Positions 24,448 to 33,290 of a stretch of 38,614 nt of DNA are shown here, in pieces; position 1 is the stretch's first letter; every line of letters starts with the position of its first letter. The notes under the pieces were generated by a model. It was not told the origin of the DNA, ran no database searches, and was given only the letters and a program-made list of their open reading frames with translations. Source of the DNA: Blastocatellia bacterium (lineage in GTDB: Bacteria > Acidobacteriota > Blastocatellia > Pyrinomonadales > Pyrinomonadaceae); NCBI GenBank assembly GCA_003487805.1, contig DNNE01000057.1, positions 7,058-45,671 of the forward strand. Direction: 5' to 3'. The translations under genes were made by a program, and so were the position numbers.

Positions 24448-27400
24448 TTATTTCTTATCCAGAATCCGCAACCGATCGTTGCTCGTATTCGCCTGCACGG
24501 TCGGTTGATACATCAGCTCAGCGCGCGCGGGCGCGATCTTGAATTCACCCGGCACTTCTACTCGCATCGCATACTGCAGCGTCGCGTCGCCATCAAAGTA
24601 ATTCATGAAGATCGCGGTGCGATTATCACGAAACTCTCGATTGCTGTACCAATCGCTCCATTGGCCTAAGCTATAGTTGAGATAAACCCCGCTCACCTGA
24701 GCGACCTGCTCAGCTCCGGCCGGAATCGGATCTTCGATCATCAGGTACTGAGCGCGCGGGCCGGTCAGATGCAGACGGACCACGATCATGTCGCCCGATC
24801 GCAGCTCACCAGTCAGCGGCTCGATCTTCCAACTCGGTTTGCCGCCTTCATTTTCAGTGACGTGCAGTCGCAAATATTCACGCGTGAGCTTCAAACCCGC
24901 GGACGATTGCGCGGGCACATTTTCGTCAGCAGTGAAGTATTCCAGAGCTGACGAAACGTACAGCGCGCCCTTACCGTGCTTGACGACTCGAATCTGATTT
25001 GAGGCGCCAAGTTCATTGCCTTTCTTCGCAATCGAAATGGTTAGGGCGTTCGTCACTTCGCTCGCGCCGACGTGTTGCCCCGCGACCTTCTCGCCGTTCA
25101 AATAAACTTCGAAAGAATAGTCAGGCGAAAGCTCTTTACTGATCTTCAGATAGTCAGTCAATCCGTAGATCGCGAATGCTGTTTCCTTTGTCGAGGACCA
25201 GTAGTAACCGTTGCCGCGATTCCTAACCAGCCAGCGCGCGGCTTTCGGTAGTAGATCGCTTCCCGGATTGATTTGCGCCAGCGCTTTCAACGAGAGCGCG
25301 GTCGCTTCCGTATCCAGATACACGTCCCGGCCGTAATCGTTGACGCGCGCGGTTTGCCAGTGCGCTTCGAACTCATCTTTCTGCACTGCGCCTTCGATCA
25401 GGTTTGCGACTTCGCGGGCACGACCGTCCTTATGTTCCTGCAACGCTAACGCGAGCAGAGCCCGGCCATACGGCCCAAGGTTGTTGCGCTTGCCGTAAAG
25501 CTCGTCGAGAAAATGGGCATCGCCGTCACCGCTTTCGGTAAACGCGTAGATCATGTAGCCCCTGGTTTCATCATCGATCGGATTGCCGTTGTCGTTCTTG
25601 CCGGCATTGAGCAAGCCGGAGAGTTTCTCGCGTCCCAGATCGCGCCGCGACGTGTCGATCTGAAATCCGGCCCGGCTGGCCATCGTCAGTCCATCGACCA
25701 CGTAAGCAGTCATGAACGGATCAGTCTTGTCATCTTTCCACCAACCCCAGCCGCCGTCGCTGTGCTGATACGCGTACAAACGGTCCATGCCTTTCTGAAC
25801 TTTGGTATTCAGATCATTCGCGGCGCGAATCTTCGCGGTCGGCACATCTTTCAAAGCCTGGGCGACAACCACATTGGGCAGGAAGCTCGACATAGTCTGT
25901 TCCGTACAGCCGTATGGGTAGCTGGTCAGGTAATCAAGCGCGCCGAACAAAGCGCCGGCGATCGAAGGCGAAGCCTCGATCCGCAGGTTACGCGCTTGCG
26001 CGTCGGCACGGCCGGGCAAATCGAGATTGAAAGTTTGATCGGCGTCGTTCTGAGTCAGCGTAGTCGTGTTGCCGGCGGTCTGCTTCAAACCGTGCGGCAC
26101 AATTTCCATGGTCATCTCGACCGCGTCAGACTCAGTGTCGGTCAACGCTTTCGCTAGCAGCGTTAGTTTCCCAACCTGATTTGCCTGTACGCGCCAATCA
26201 ACCCGATGCTCGCCATTCTGTTTGATGGTCACCGTCTCAGCAGCCGAGTCGAGTAACTGCGCGCCATTCAGGTCGAGCGAGATCTTGGTCGACTTGTCGC
26301 TCTTTAAGAAATTGTGCACGACACCCGAGATAGTTACCGTGTCGCCTTCAGTCAGAAAGCGCGGCATCTCGAGGCGCATGATCACGTCTTTGCGCGCAAT
26401 CGTTTTCTGCACGGCCGATCCCACACGTGTGTCGGCAGTTACGCCACGCGCGGTCGCGCGCCAGGTCGTCAGGTTGTCAGGCAGTTTGAAACTGACTGTC
26501 GCCTTGCCGTCCCCGCCGGTGACAACGTCGGGTTGCCAGAAGGCTGTGTCTTTGAATTCTTTGCGGATCGTCGGCTCTGCGTAAGAACTTTCATTCTTGA
26601 AATCAGCGAGTTGATAAGAAGATTTATTTTTCGCGAGATCCGCGGGCTTTTCTCCGCCATAGCCGGTGAACGTGTAATGGATCGCGAGGCTGGTCTGCAC
26701 TTCGTCGAAGCGCTTGCCGTAAAACTCACGTTTAATGTTGCCGGCTGTCTCGGCCTGAATGCTGTAGATTGCTTCGTCAACAATCCCCAGACTTACTTCT
26801 GTGTTTGCCGCGGGCGATCCGTCTTCGTTGCGCGCCAGGATCGTATAAGACGCAACGTCGCGCGGCTTGAATTCTTTCTTATTCGGAACAATGTCCAGCT
26901 TCAGCATCTTATCGCGCGCGGGCACGGCGATGAGCTGACTTTGGCTGTACATGTCGTTATCTTTCACGAACGAAACGTCGAGATAGACATTCGGTTCGTA
27001 TTTGCGATCGATCGGAACGTCGATGACGATGCTGCGTCCCGTAGAATCAATCTCGCGGACCGTTATCACTTCAGATAATTCTGTGGTCACCAGCAAATGA
27101 ACTTTGTCGGCTGGCAGCATCGCGAGCACGTGCGCGGTCTCGCCCGGCTTGTAAGATTTTTTGTCGGGGACAAGCTTGATCGCTTTCTCGTCATAGTCCT
27201 GGTATTCAAAATCGGACCACTCGCCCTTCTTGTCGGGCGCCCAGAACGAGCCGCCGCGATTAACGATCTCTTTGCCGTTCTCGTTAATGATCGCTTTGAC
27301 GTAGATGCTGCCGGGCGAGGGAACTGTGAAGTCGTAAGTGGCCTTGCCCTGGTTGTCAGTGTTCACGTCAGCCGAACCAAGTTCACGCTCGTGCAGAACG

Positions 27401-29370
27401 TAGGTGACGTCTTTGTATTTGTAGCCGTTGTTCTCGACTTCCTTCTCGACCTTCTCGTATTTCTGTTCGATGAATTTGAGGGTGACTTTTTCGGAAACTG
27501 CTTTGCCCGCATAGTCGGCAGTCTTCACACGAATCTTCGCCGCGTCACCCTGGAAATAGAGGAAGCGTTCGGGGTAAGCATCGGCGACAGTTTTGCCGCG
27601 GGTGCCGATGAAAGAAGCCGCACCCTGCATCTCGCGACGCGATGAGTCAGTGACCTGGGCTTCCAGGCGATATGAATAATCCCACTCTTCTTTGTCTTCG
27701 GGCGCGGGGACCACGAACTCTACCGAGGCTTGTCCCTGTGAATTGATCTCGGCGTCGCCTTCAGTCACCAGGTCGTTGCCGTAGTAACCCGAAGTCTCTG
27801 AGTCGCCGCCTTCATTTTCCGGGCCGGCGGCGTCGTCAAACTCGTCGCTTGAATCGTCGCCCCACCACCAGTGGTAATAGCGCTGCTTGTAAATGTAGTA
27901 GTGGACGTCCGCGTTCGTTACTGGCGCGCCGAAGAAGTAATTCGCACTAATGGTGAAGCGAACTTTCTCGCCGACGGCGGCGAACTCTTTCGGACCTTTG
28001 ACGGTGACTTTGAATTCCGGTTTCTTGTATTCCTGAACTTCGAAGTAGCCGCTGGATTTTGCGTCGCCGATGGTGGCCGTGATGTTGTAGCTGCCGAGCG
28101 GCGCTTCTTCACCGAGATCAAGTTGACCGCTGAAGGTGCCGCGATCCGAAAGTGGCAAATCCTTTTCAAAGATCTTGCCGTTGTTTGGATCTTCAACCGT
28201 CACGCTGACAGTTTTGCTGTCGAGTAACTTGTAGCCGGCGGTCCCCCATTGCCGCAGGATGCCTTTGAAGAAAACCGTCTGGGCGGGTCGATAGATGGGT
28301 CGATCGGTGTAGATATAGCTGGTCAGATCTTCTCCGGTCAGCACATCGTCTGCGCCACCTTCGCCGCCAAAATAAAACGATTCGACGTCCGAGATCACGA
28401 AGTTGTCGCGCTCGCGCGCCATGATTAGAAATGGATTCTTTTGTGATTCCTCGGGATTGACATCTTCGGCCGGTGTTTCCGGCGCGTCGGGAATCTTTAC
28501 CTCAGTTTTGAAGACACCTGACTTGTCGGTCGAGCCAGTGGCGAGGGTTTTCTTTGCGTTCGTGACTTCGACGCTAACACCTTCGTGCGGCGCGCCGGTT
28601 TTCCGATCGACGATGTAAACCAAAACCTGGCCATGCTTGTTCGTCTTTTCGATCATTGTGAGATTCGTCACGATCGCGATCGAGTAAGCACGCATTCCTT
28701 CATTAACGGCTTCGATCAAGTAAACGCCTGGATCGACTTTGCCAAGGGTGATCATGCGGCTGTCGTATTCGTTTTCGAGCGCCGGCAGCTTCTCGCGCCA
28801 GTCTTTTACTTTCTGATCGGGATTCAAGAGCGGCACGCGGGCGTAATCGGCGACATTCAGCGGCGTGCGCGTGGCCTCCGGTTCTTTGCGAAACTTTTCG
28901 TTGAAGGTTTCTCGATGCTGTTTCAGCAGATGCGTGCGCACATAGTCCCTGACGGCAGAGAAAAGCGAAATCTTCAGGCGATGCGTACGTTCAAGCAGCG
29001 AGACGCGCTCGCCATAACCCTGCGTGAGTGTTTCTTTTTCCTTCTCGCCGATCTGGTGCGGATCGTCGAGCTGCTTGAAAAACTTGTTCGGATCCTTGAC
29101 GTGGTAGACGCGAAAATCCAGATAGTCGATGTTTTGATAACTGGCCCACAGCCGCGCGGACTCGTTCGGCGAGTAAGTGCGGTTCGTCGTCAGCGAAAAA
29201 TACGGCTTTGTGCTGGAGACGGTTGGTGTCTCTGATTCGGCCACGGGCGCGGCACTGGCCGGGATGGCGCGCGAACGAATGATGTTGAAGCCGAAGACCG
29301 ACGCGACGAGCGCCAGATAGACGATGCCGGTCGCGATGTAGCGACGAACACGAGGACTGTTTTCAGACAT
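24448..29370 (-). CDS. Bacterial alpha-2-macroglobulin, membrane-anchored
   Basis: A 1640-residue periplasmic protease trap. Residues about 11-31 are a single N-terminal membrane helix (ATGIVYLALVASVFGFNII); there is no lipobox. Macroglobulin beta-domains follow, including the MG2-type YIYTDRPIYRPAQTVFFKG motif. The bait-region area includes acidic, Tyr-rich stretches. The thioester motif GCTEQ is intact, with Cys1155 and Gln1158 in SYPYGCTEQTMSSFLPN, followed by the alpha/alpha thioester domain (YQHSDGGWGWWKDDKTDPFMTAYVVDGL). The C-terminal receptor-binding-like part is present. In the known mechanism, cleavage in the bait region exposes the thioester, which binds the protease covalently. 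The start is ATG 29370 with GAGG upstream. A DUF1175 gene lies upstream and a transpeptidase fusion downstream, matching the known macroglobulin gene neighbourhoods. Confidence 0.96.
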   Translation of the reverse strand: MSENSPRVRRYIATGIVYLALVASVFGFNIIRSRAIPASAAPVAESETPTVSSTKPYFSLTTNRTYSPNESARLWASYQNIDYLDFRVYHVKDPNKFFKQLDDPHQIGEKEKETLTQGYGERVSLLERTHRLKISLFSAVRDYVRTHLLKQHRETFNEKFRKEPEATRTPLNVADYARVPLLNPDQKVKDWREKLPALENEYDSRMITLGKVDPGVYLIEAVNEGMRAYSIAIVTNLTMIEKTNKHGQVLVYIVDRKTGAPHEGVSVEVTNAKKTLATGSTDKSGVFKTEVKIPDAPETPAEDVNPEESQKNPFLIMARERDNFVISDVESFYFGGEGGADDVLTGEDLTSYIYTDRPIYRPAQTVFFKGILRQWGTAGYKLLDSKTVSVTVEDPNNGKIFEKDLPLSDRGTFSGQLDLGEEAPLGSYNITATIGDAKSSGYFEVQEYKKPEFKVTVKGPKEFAAVGEKVRFTISANYFFGAPVTNADVHYYIYKQRYYHWWWGDDSSDEFDDAAGPENEGGDSETSGYYGNDLVTEGDAEINSQGQASVEFVVPAPEDKEEWDYSYRLEAQVTDSSRREMQGAASFIGTRGKTVADAYPERFLYFQGDAAKIRVKTADYAGKAVSEKVTLKFIEQKYEKVEKEVENNGYKYKDVTYVLHERELGSADVNTDNQGKATYDFTVPSPGSIYVKAIINENGKEIVNRGGSFWAPDKKGEWSDFEYQDYDEKAIKLVPDKKSYKPGETAHVLAMLPADKVHLLVTTELSEVITVREIDSTGRSIVIDVPIDRKYEPNVYLDVSFVKDNDMYSQSQLIAVPARDKMLKLDIVPNKKEFKPRDVASYTILARNEDGSPAANTEVSLGIVDEAIYSIQAETAGNIKREFYGKRFDEVQTSLAIHYTFTGYGGEKPADLAKNKSSYQLADFKNESSYAEPTIRKEFKDTAFWQPDVVTGGDGKATVSFKLPDNLTTWRATARGVTADTRVGSAVQKTIARKDVIMRLEMPRFLTEGDTVTISGVVHNFLKSDKSTKISLDLNGAQLLDSAAETVTIKQNGEHRVDWRVQANQVGKLTLLAKALTDTESDAVEMTMEIVPHGLKQTAGNTTTLTQNDADQTFNLDLPGRADAQARNLRIEASPSIAGALFGALDYLTSYPYGCTEQTMSSFLPNVVVAQALKDVPTAKIRAANDLNTKVQKGMDRLYAYQHSDGGWGWWKDDKTDPFMTAYVVDGLTMASRAGFQIDTSRRDLGREKLSGLLNAGKNDNGNPIDDETRGYMIYAFTESGDGDAHFLDELYGKRNNLGPYGRALLALALQEHKDGRAREVANLIEGAVQKDEFEAHWQTARVNDYGRDVYLDTEATALSLKALAQINPGSDLLPKAARWLVRNRGNGYYWSSTKETAFAIYGLTDYLKISKELSPDYSFEVYLNGEKVAGQHVGASEVTNALTISIAKKGNELGASNQIRVVKHGKGALYVSSALEYFTADENVPAQSSAGLKLTREYLRLHVTENEGGKPSWKIEPLTGELRSGDMIVVRLHLTGPRAQYLMIEDPIPAGAEQVAQVSGVYLNYSLGQWSDWYSNREFRDNRTAIFMNYFDGDATLQYAMRVEVPGEFKIAPARAELMYQPTVQANTSNDRLRILDKK

Positions 29371-29408
29371 TGTTGTTACCCTCAAAAGAGGTCGTTTGCA
29401 AAAAGAAC

Positions 29409-29523
29409 TTTCACCACAGAGGACACAGAGAAATCAACTCAGCAGTTTAGAACTCTCTGAATCCTTAACCTTCATCTCTTTGCCAGTCGTTCTTGCTTTC
29501 CTCTGTGCCCTCTGTGGTGAAAG
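29409..29523. repeat. Family C inverted repeat between DUF1175 and macroglobulin genes
   Basis: Arms TTTCACCACAGAGGACACAG and TCCTCTGTGCCCTCTGTGGTGAAA face each other over about 70 bases. It occupies most of the 173-bp gap between the two minus-strand genes and may attenuate read-through from the DUF1175 gene. Confidence 0.85.
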
Positions 29524-29543
29524 TTCATTTGGAGCATGAAACT

Positions 29544-30428
29544 TCATTGAAGAATCTTCAATCGATAAAAGCCCAAAAAATTCCTGTTGCTCTCAACCGG
29601 ACGCCAACGCGGATCGGGATGACGATCAAGCACGGACAGCTCGACCTTCTTTACGGTTCCTTTGTCTGTTGGCGATGAACCGGTGTGATAGACCACCCAA
29701 TCCTGCCCGCCGTTCGGCGCGATACGCGCGGGGCCGAGAAAGATCATTACGTGATACGGAAACTTCTGGACCCACGGTTGGTAAAAGAAAAGCAGATCGC
29801 CTGGTTGCGCCTCGCGACGATCGCGCGTGACAAAGGTGCTGTTGAAATTCCGGAGCGAGCGACCGTCGGCAAATTCTGAGAATCTGCCATTGCGCAGGTC
29901 ACTCTCCTGGAACGATCCAAAATCGGTCCGAAAGATCTTTTCGCCGAGCGGGTTATTGTCGAGATCTAACTCGCCGACGTCAGCGGCGACCGTTTCGTAT
30001 CCCGGGCCCATCTTTTGGAACCAGATTCGATCGTGGCGTCGCAGCGCTTCGCGAATCGCAAACCGCGCGAGCCCGGCACAATCGCGCTGCTCAGCGTTCC
30101 ATTGATCGCTTAGTTGATAGAATTGGGTTTCGGCGATTGCGGTAAACCAGCGGCGAAAGCTGTCGCGATCCTGATAAGTGCGCAGCTCTTCGACATCAGG
30201 AATGCCGTCGTTATCTGAATCAATTAGCTGTGCTTTCGAACTTGAATCTGGCGCATTCGCGAAGTTGCTTGCTGCCTTCTGCGTCTTTAAGGCGGGTGCC
30301 CCTTCTAACTTTCCGGTACGGCGAAGCCGGGTGAAACTCCAGGCGAGCGAAGCGGTGGAAACAAAGATGATGCTCACCAGCGCTAACCAGCGTTTTGAAG
30401 GGGCACGCATTTGCAGGGGCTCTAGCAT
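29544..30428 (-). CDS. DUF1175/YfaT-like papain-fold protein with calcium loop
   Basis: A 294-residue exported protein. Residues about 13-31 are a signal/anchor (WLALVSIIFVSTASLAW). Residues 70-81 (DSDNDGIPDVEE) form a thrombospondin-type-3/EF-hand-like calcium loop. The remainder matches DUF1175, the family of E. coli YfaT, with a Cys117 in RDCAGLARFAIREAL and a His226 in FPYHVMIFLGPARI, a Cys/His pair arranged as in NlpC/P60-like hydrolases. In enterobacteria yfaT lies next to the macroglobulin gene yfaS; here the same partner pair recurs. The activity is not established for the family; a peptidoglycan amidase or peptidase is a reasonable guess. Either ATG 30428 or ATG 30410 could be the start. 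Confidence 0.85.
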   Translation of the reverse strand: MLEPLQMRAPSKRWLALVSIIFVSTASLAWSFTRLRRTGKLEGAPALKTQKAASNFANAPDSSSKAQLIDSDNDGIPDVEELRTYQDRDSFRRWFTAIAETQFYQLSDQWNAEQRDCAGLARFAIREALRRHDRIWFQKMGPGYETVAADVGELDLDNNPLGEKIFRTDFGSFQESDLRNGRFSEFADGRSLRNFNSTFVTRDRREAQPGDLLFFYQPWVQKFPYHVMIFLGPARIAPNGGQDWVVYHTGSSPTDKGTVKKVELSVLDRHPDPRWRPVESNRNFLGFYRLKILQ

Positions 30429-30591
30429 TGCCGCCTATTATTACGTTGTAGAAGGCTCGCCGAGTACGCGGATGCTATCACGTCTCGGGCAGGTCAACCA
30501 CTGCTATCTTTTGGTTACTACGCCGAAGGACCACGTGGATTTCCTCAGTCGCGGATCGGATGTTAAGCTGCGCGACGTCCCCTTGGTTTAG
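30429..30591 (+). pseudogene. Possible C-terminal gene remnant (uncertain)
   Basis: A plus-strand frame without stop reads as protein-like sequence (SPSTRMLSRLGQVNHCYLL, TTPKDHVDFLSRGSDV, LRDVPLV) and ends at TAG 30589-30591, a codon supplied by the adjoining family A repeat. No start codon or ribosome-binding site sits upstream within the gap, since the frame runs back into the divergent DUF1175 gene. It could be the tail of a lost gene, or chance. I do not recognise the family. Confidence 0.25.
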
Positions 30592-30642
30592 AGGCGGCTA
30601 CCGTCCGCCATCGATCGTCGGGCAGTAGCCCGACGCTAAACG
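30586..30642. repeat. Family A inverted pair upstream of the redox gene
   Basis: A reversed copy (GTTTAGAGGCGGCTACCGTC) and a forward copy (CGGGCAGTAGCCCGACGCTA) sit back to back over 57 bases, 23 bases upstream of the start of the cyclic-nucleotide/Fe-S gene. The position suits a leader hairpin or a promoter-proximal insertion. Confidence 0.8.
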
Positions 30643-30664
30643 AATCGACGAAAGCGTTTCGTTC

Positions 30665-33124
30665 ATGCCGAAAGTTGAAGCCAATCCCGAAGCTATTCTG
30701 GAAGCAATCAGGAAGATCGACGTCCTCTCTGAGCTGCTCGAAGACAAAAACAAGAACAACCTGAGGATGATTGCCGAAGGCAAGGAAGCCGGCGGCAAAC
30801 AGATCGGCCCCTACGCACGTCTGCTGACTTACTCACCGGGTGAAGCAGTCGTGCACGAAGGTGAGTGGGGCGGGAACACATTTTATTTTTCGCTCGATGA
30901 CGAACTGAGCGTGCTGGCTGCGGACGACGGAAGTGAAGCAAGAAAAGTCGGAGCTGTCCCAGCGGGAACTTGTTTTGGCGAAATGTCGATTCTCGCGGGC
31001 GTGCCACGCAACGCCACGATTCTTTCTTCTAACAACGGCAAGGAAGCGACGGTCCTGGAAATGGTGCGACCGGCGCTGCGCCTCTTAAGATCGCTGAAGA
31101 AATTCGCCGAAAAAATTGACACAACCTATCGCAGTCATGGCCTGGCGAATACGATTGATCAATTACAGGCGGTCACTGGCGATACGCTAACGGCGGTTGA
31201 CCTGGTCGCCGTCGGCAATCTGTCGCAGTTCATGGCGTATGGCAAGCACCACCTGCTGGTTAAAGAGGGCACCCCAATCGACCGGTTGATTCTGATGCGC
31301 AGTGGCTGGCTGCGGCGCGTGCGCGGCGTGCCAATTTACAAAGAGGTAACGGAAGGAGCGGGCGCCGCCTCGAGCTCCCTGATTCCTGAAGATTTTCTCG
31401 GCGCCGGCAATTGTCTCGGACTGGAAGCGCTCAAAGGGCAGACAGCCTGGCAATACTCAGCCGAGTTAATGGCGAGATCGGAAGTGCTCGAGATTCCTTT
31501 GAAAGAGCTACGTGCGGATCGAGCATTGTGCGATCGAGTCGCCAACGCCTTTGCCGGCTTTTCGCTGGCGGATGATGACACTGCCCTCCGCGCCCACGCC
31601 GATAAAGCATCTTTGGCCGCCGCGGAAAAAGAGATCGCGACCGGGATCGTAGATGGGGTCAATCTGCTGGTGATGGACATGGACCTCTGTGTGCGCTGCG
31701 GCAACTGTTCGTTGGCCTGCCACAAGGTTCATGGACAGTCTCGACTGTTACGTCGCGGCATTCACATTGAGCGTCCGGTGAAAGTCGGAAGTACAACCAG
31801 CCAACATGTCCTGTCTCCTTCAGTCTGCATGCACTGCAAAGATCCTGAATGCCTCACTGGTTGTCCGACCGGCGCGATCTTTCGGGATTCCCAGGGCCAG
31901 GTCGATATCGAACCTCACACGTGTATAGGCTGTTTCGATTGCGCCACACAGTGTCCTTACAACGCGATCACGATGGTGCCTCGCGAAGCGCCGACGATTG
32001 TCTCGCCCGATTTTCTGACACGGATCAAAAACATTTTCAGCGTCACTGCTCCCGCGCCGGCGCCGGTGGCTGAAGCCGACGACATGATCGCCATCAAGTG
32101 CAACCTCTGCGAGCACACTTCGCTTAATCCGGACGGCTCGTCGCGTCCCGCTTATTCATGCGAAGAGAATTGCCCAACTGGTGCACTCGTGCGCGTGAAT
32201 CCGCAGGAGTATTTCGGCGAGATCGAAAAAACGCTCGGGCTGGTCTTTCGCGATCAGACGCATGCGATTGGACGGAACATACACCAGAGCGATCCGTTGG
32301 CGCGTCTCTGGCACATCGGCGGAGTCATTGGCACACTGGCAATAACCGTAGTGATCGCCTGGGCCGCGTTACATTACGGATTCAATCAATCTTTGCGCGG
32401 AACGTGGTTGACGATGCGCTGGGTGACGGGACTGGTGGGACTGTCTGGGATAGCCGGAGTGATGACTTATCCGGCACGCAAGCAAGTCTATCGCAGACGC
32501 GCCGGTGCCTTGCGCTACTGGCTACTTGCTCACATCTATCTCGGCGTAATCGCTGGAATTGTCTTACTGATTCATGGTGGTAGTCATGGCGGCGGATTGC
32601 TCACGATGACCTTGATGCTCTGGTTCGATGCGACGATCCTGACGGGTCTCTTCGGAGTTTTTTGTTACGTGATAGTGCCCCGCATTATGACCAGCATAGA
32701 AGGCGATCCTTTGTTGATTGAGGATCTGGAGCGCCGGCGAGTAGAACTGCGGAGTGAACTCGGAAAGATCGAAAGCAAAGCCAATGAAGAAACCCGCCGG
32801 TTGATCCAGAGTAAGGTGCGCCGTCACTTCTCTTCGCTTGCTTATCTGTTGAGGCAATACCTCCGGCGCGAGGAATTAACGATGTCGTTGGCCAAAGCCC
32901 GTCTGCACTTCAAAGCGGAAATGGTTGCGACGGCTGAAAAGGAAGAGCGGAACCTGCTCTTGAAAGCGATTGAGCGCTCGGCCACGCTGCGCCGCGTCGA
33001 CGCGCTAATCTATCTCCATCGCCTGCTAAAGGTTTGGGTCGCGCCACATGTGATTTCAACGTCGGTAATGCTGGCGCTGATGATTGTGCATATTGTGCAG
33101 GTCGTGTTTTTTAAGGTTCGTTGA
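30665..33124 (+). CDS. Cyclic-nucleotide-binding, 4x[4Fe-4S], di-haem-b membrane redox protein
   Basis: An 819-residue fusion without a signal peptide. Residues about 45-150 and 180-300 are two CNB (Crp-like) domains; the first has FGEMSILAGVPRNATI, the phosphate-binding-cassette pattern. Residues 342-503 are a HybA/DmsB-like ferredoxin with 16 cysteines in four groups: 342/345/348/352, 388/391/396/400, 420/423/426/430, 479/482/499/503. About five membrane helices follow. Helix 618-637 carries His623 and His637, and the last helix His795 and His809, both H-X13-H, as in di-haem cytochrome b. Between them (680-780) is a charged helical arm. Topology puts CNB and Fe-S parts in the cytoplasm. It would pass electrons between Fe-S clusters and the quinone pool or periplasm under nucleotide control (inferred). 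An FHA-cytochrome gene follows after 166 bp. ATG 30665 has a weak ribosome-binding site. Confidence 0.9.
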   Translation: MPKVEANPEAILEAIRKIDVLSELLEDKNKNNLRMIAEGKEAGGKQIGPYARLLTYSPGEAVVHEGEWGGNTFYFSLDDELSVLAADDGSEARKVGAVPAGTCFGEMSILAGVPRNATILSSNNGKEATVLEMVRPALRLLRSLKKFAEKIDTTYRSHGLANTIDQLQAVTGDTLTAVDLVAVGNLSQFMAYGKHHLLVKEGTPIDRLILMRSGWLRRVRGVPIYKEVTEGAGAASSSLIPEDFLGAGNCLGLEALKGQTAWQYSAELMARSEVLEIPLKELRADRALCDRVANAFAGFSLADDDTALRAHADKASLAAAEKEIATGIVDGVNLLVMDMDLCVRCGNCSLACHKVHGQSRLLRRGIHIERPVKVGSTTSQHVLSPSVCMHCKDPECLTGCPTGAIFRDSQGQVDIEPHTCIGCFDCATQCPYNAITMVPREAPTIVSPDFLTRIKNIFSVTAPAPAPVAEADDMIAIKCNLCEHTSLNPDGSSRPAYSCEENCPTGALVRVNPQEYFGEIEKTLGLVFRDQTHAIGRNIHQSDPLARLWHIGGVIGTLAITVVIAWAALHYGFNQSLRGTWLTMRWVTGLVGLSGIAGVMTYPARKQVYRRRAGALRYWLLAHIYLGVIAGIVLLIHGGSHGGGLLTMTLMLWFDATILTGLFGVFCYVIVPRIMTSIEGDPLLIEDLERRRVELRSELGKIESKANEETRRLIQSKVRRHFSSLAYLLRQYLRREELTMSLAKARLHFKAEMVATAEKEERNLLLKAIERSATLRRVDALIYLHRLLKVWVAPHVISTSVMLALMIVHIVQVVFFKVR

Positions 33125-33142
33125 AGAAAAAGATTTATTTTC

Positions 33143-33256
33143 CATTTGTCATTGGACATTTTTCATTTGGTAATTGCGTCGGCGATTCTCGGCATGTTCT
33201 GGTTGGCTCCAGTTCGACGGACAAATTACTAAATGACAAATATCAAATGACAAATA
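33143..33256. repeat. Family D inverted repeat (ATTTGTCATTGGACATTT type)
   Basis: ATTTGTCATTGGACATTTTTC and the facing AAATGACAAATATCAAATG stretch form imperfect AT-rich arms about 40 bases long over a GC-rich centre. It fills the gap between the two plus-strand redox genes. Confidence 0.75.
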
Positions 33257-33290
33257 ATTTCCTGATCGCTCCGTACTGACTCAACTCGGA

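Noticed and set aside
24448..29370. Long open frames on the plus strand opposite the macroglobulin gene (for example about 25513-26157 and 26314-27078)
   Set aside because: They are antisense shadows of a highly biased coding strand, with no recognisable domain or ribosome-binding site, while the minus-strand product is a clear macroglobulin.
30665..33124. Crp/Fnr transcription factor
   Set aside because: The CNB domains are followed by ferredoxin and membrane domains, with no helix-turn-helix.
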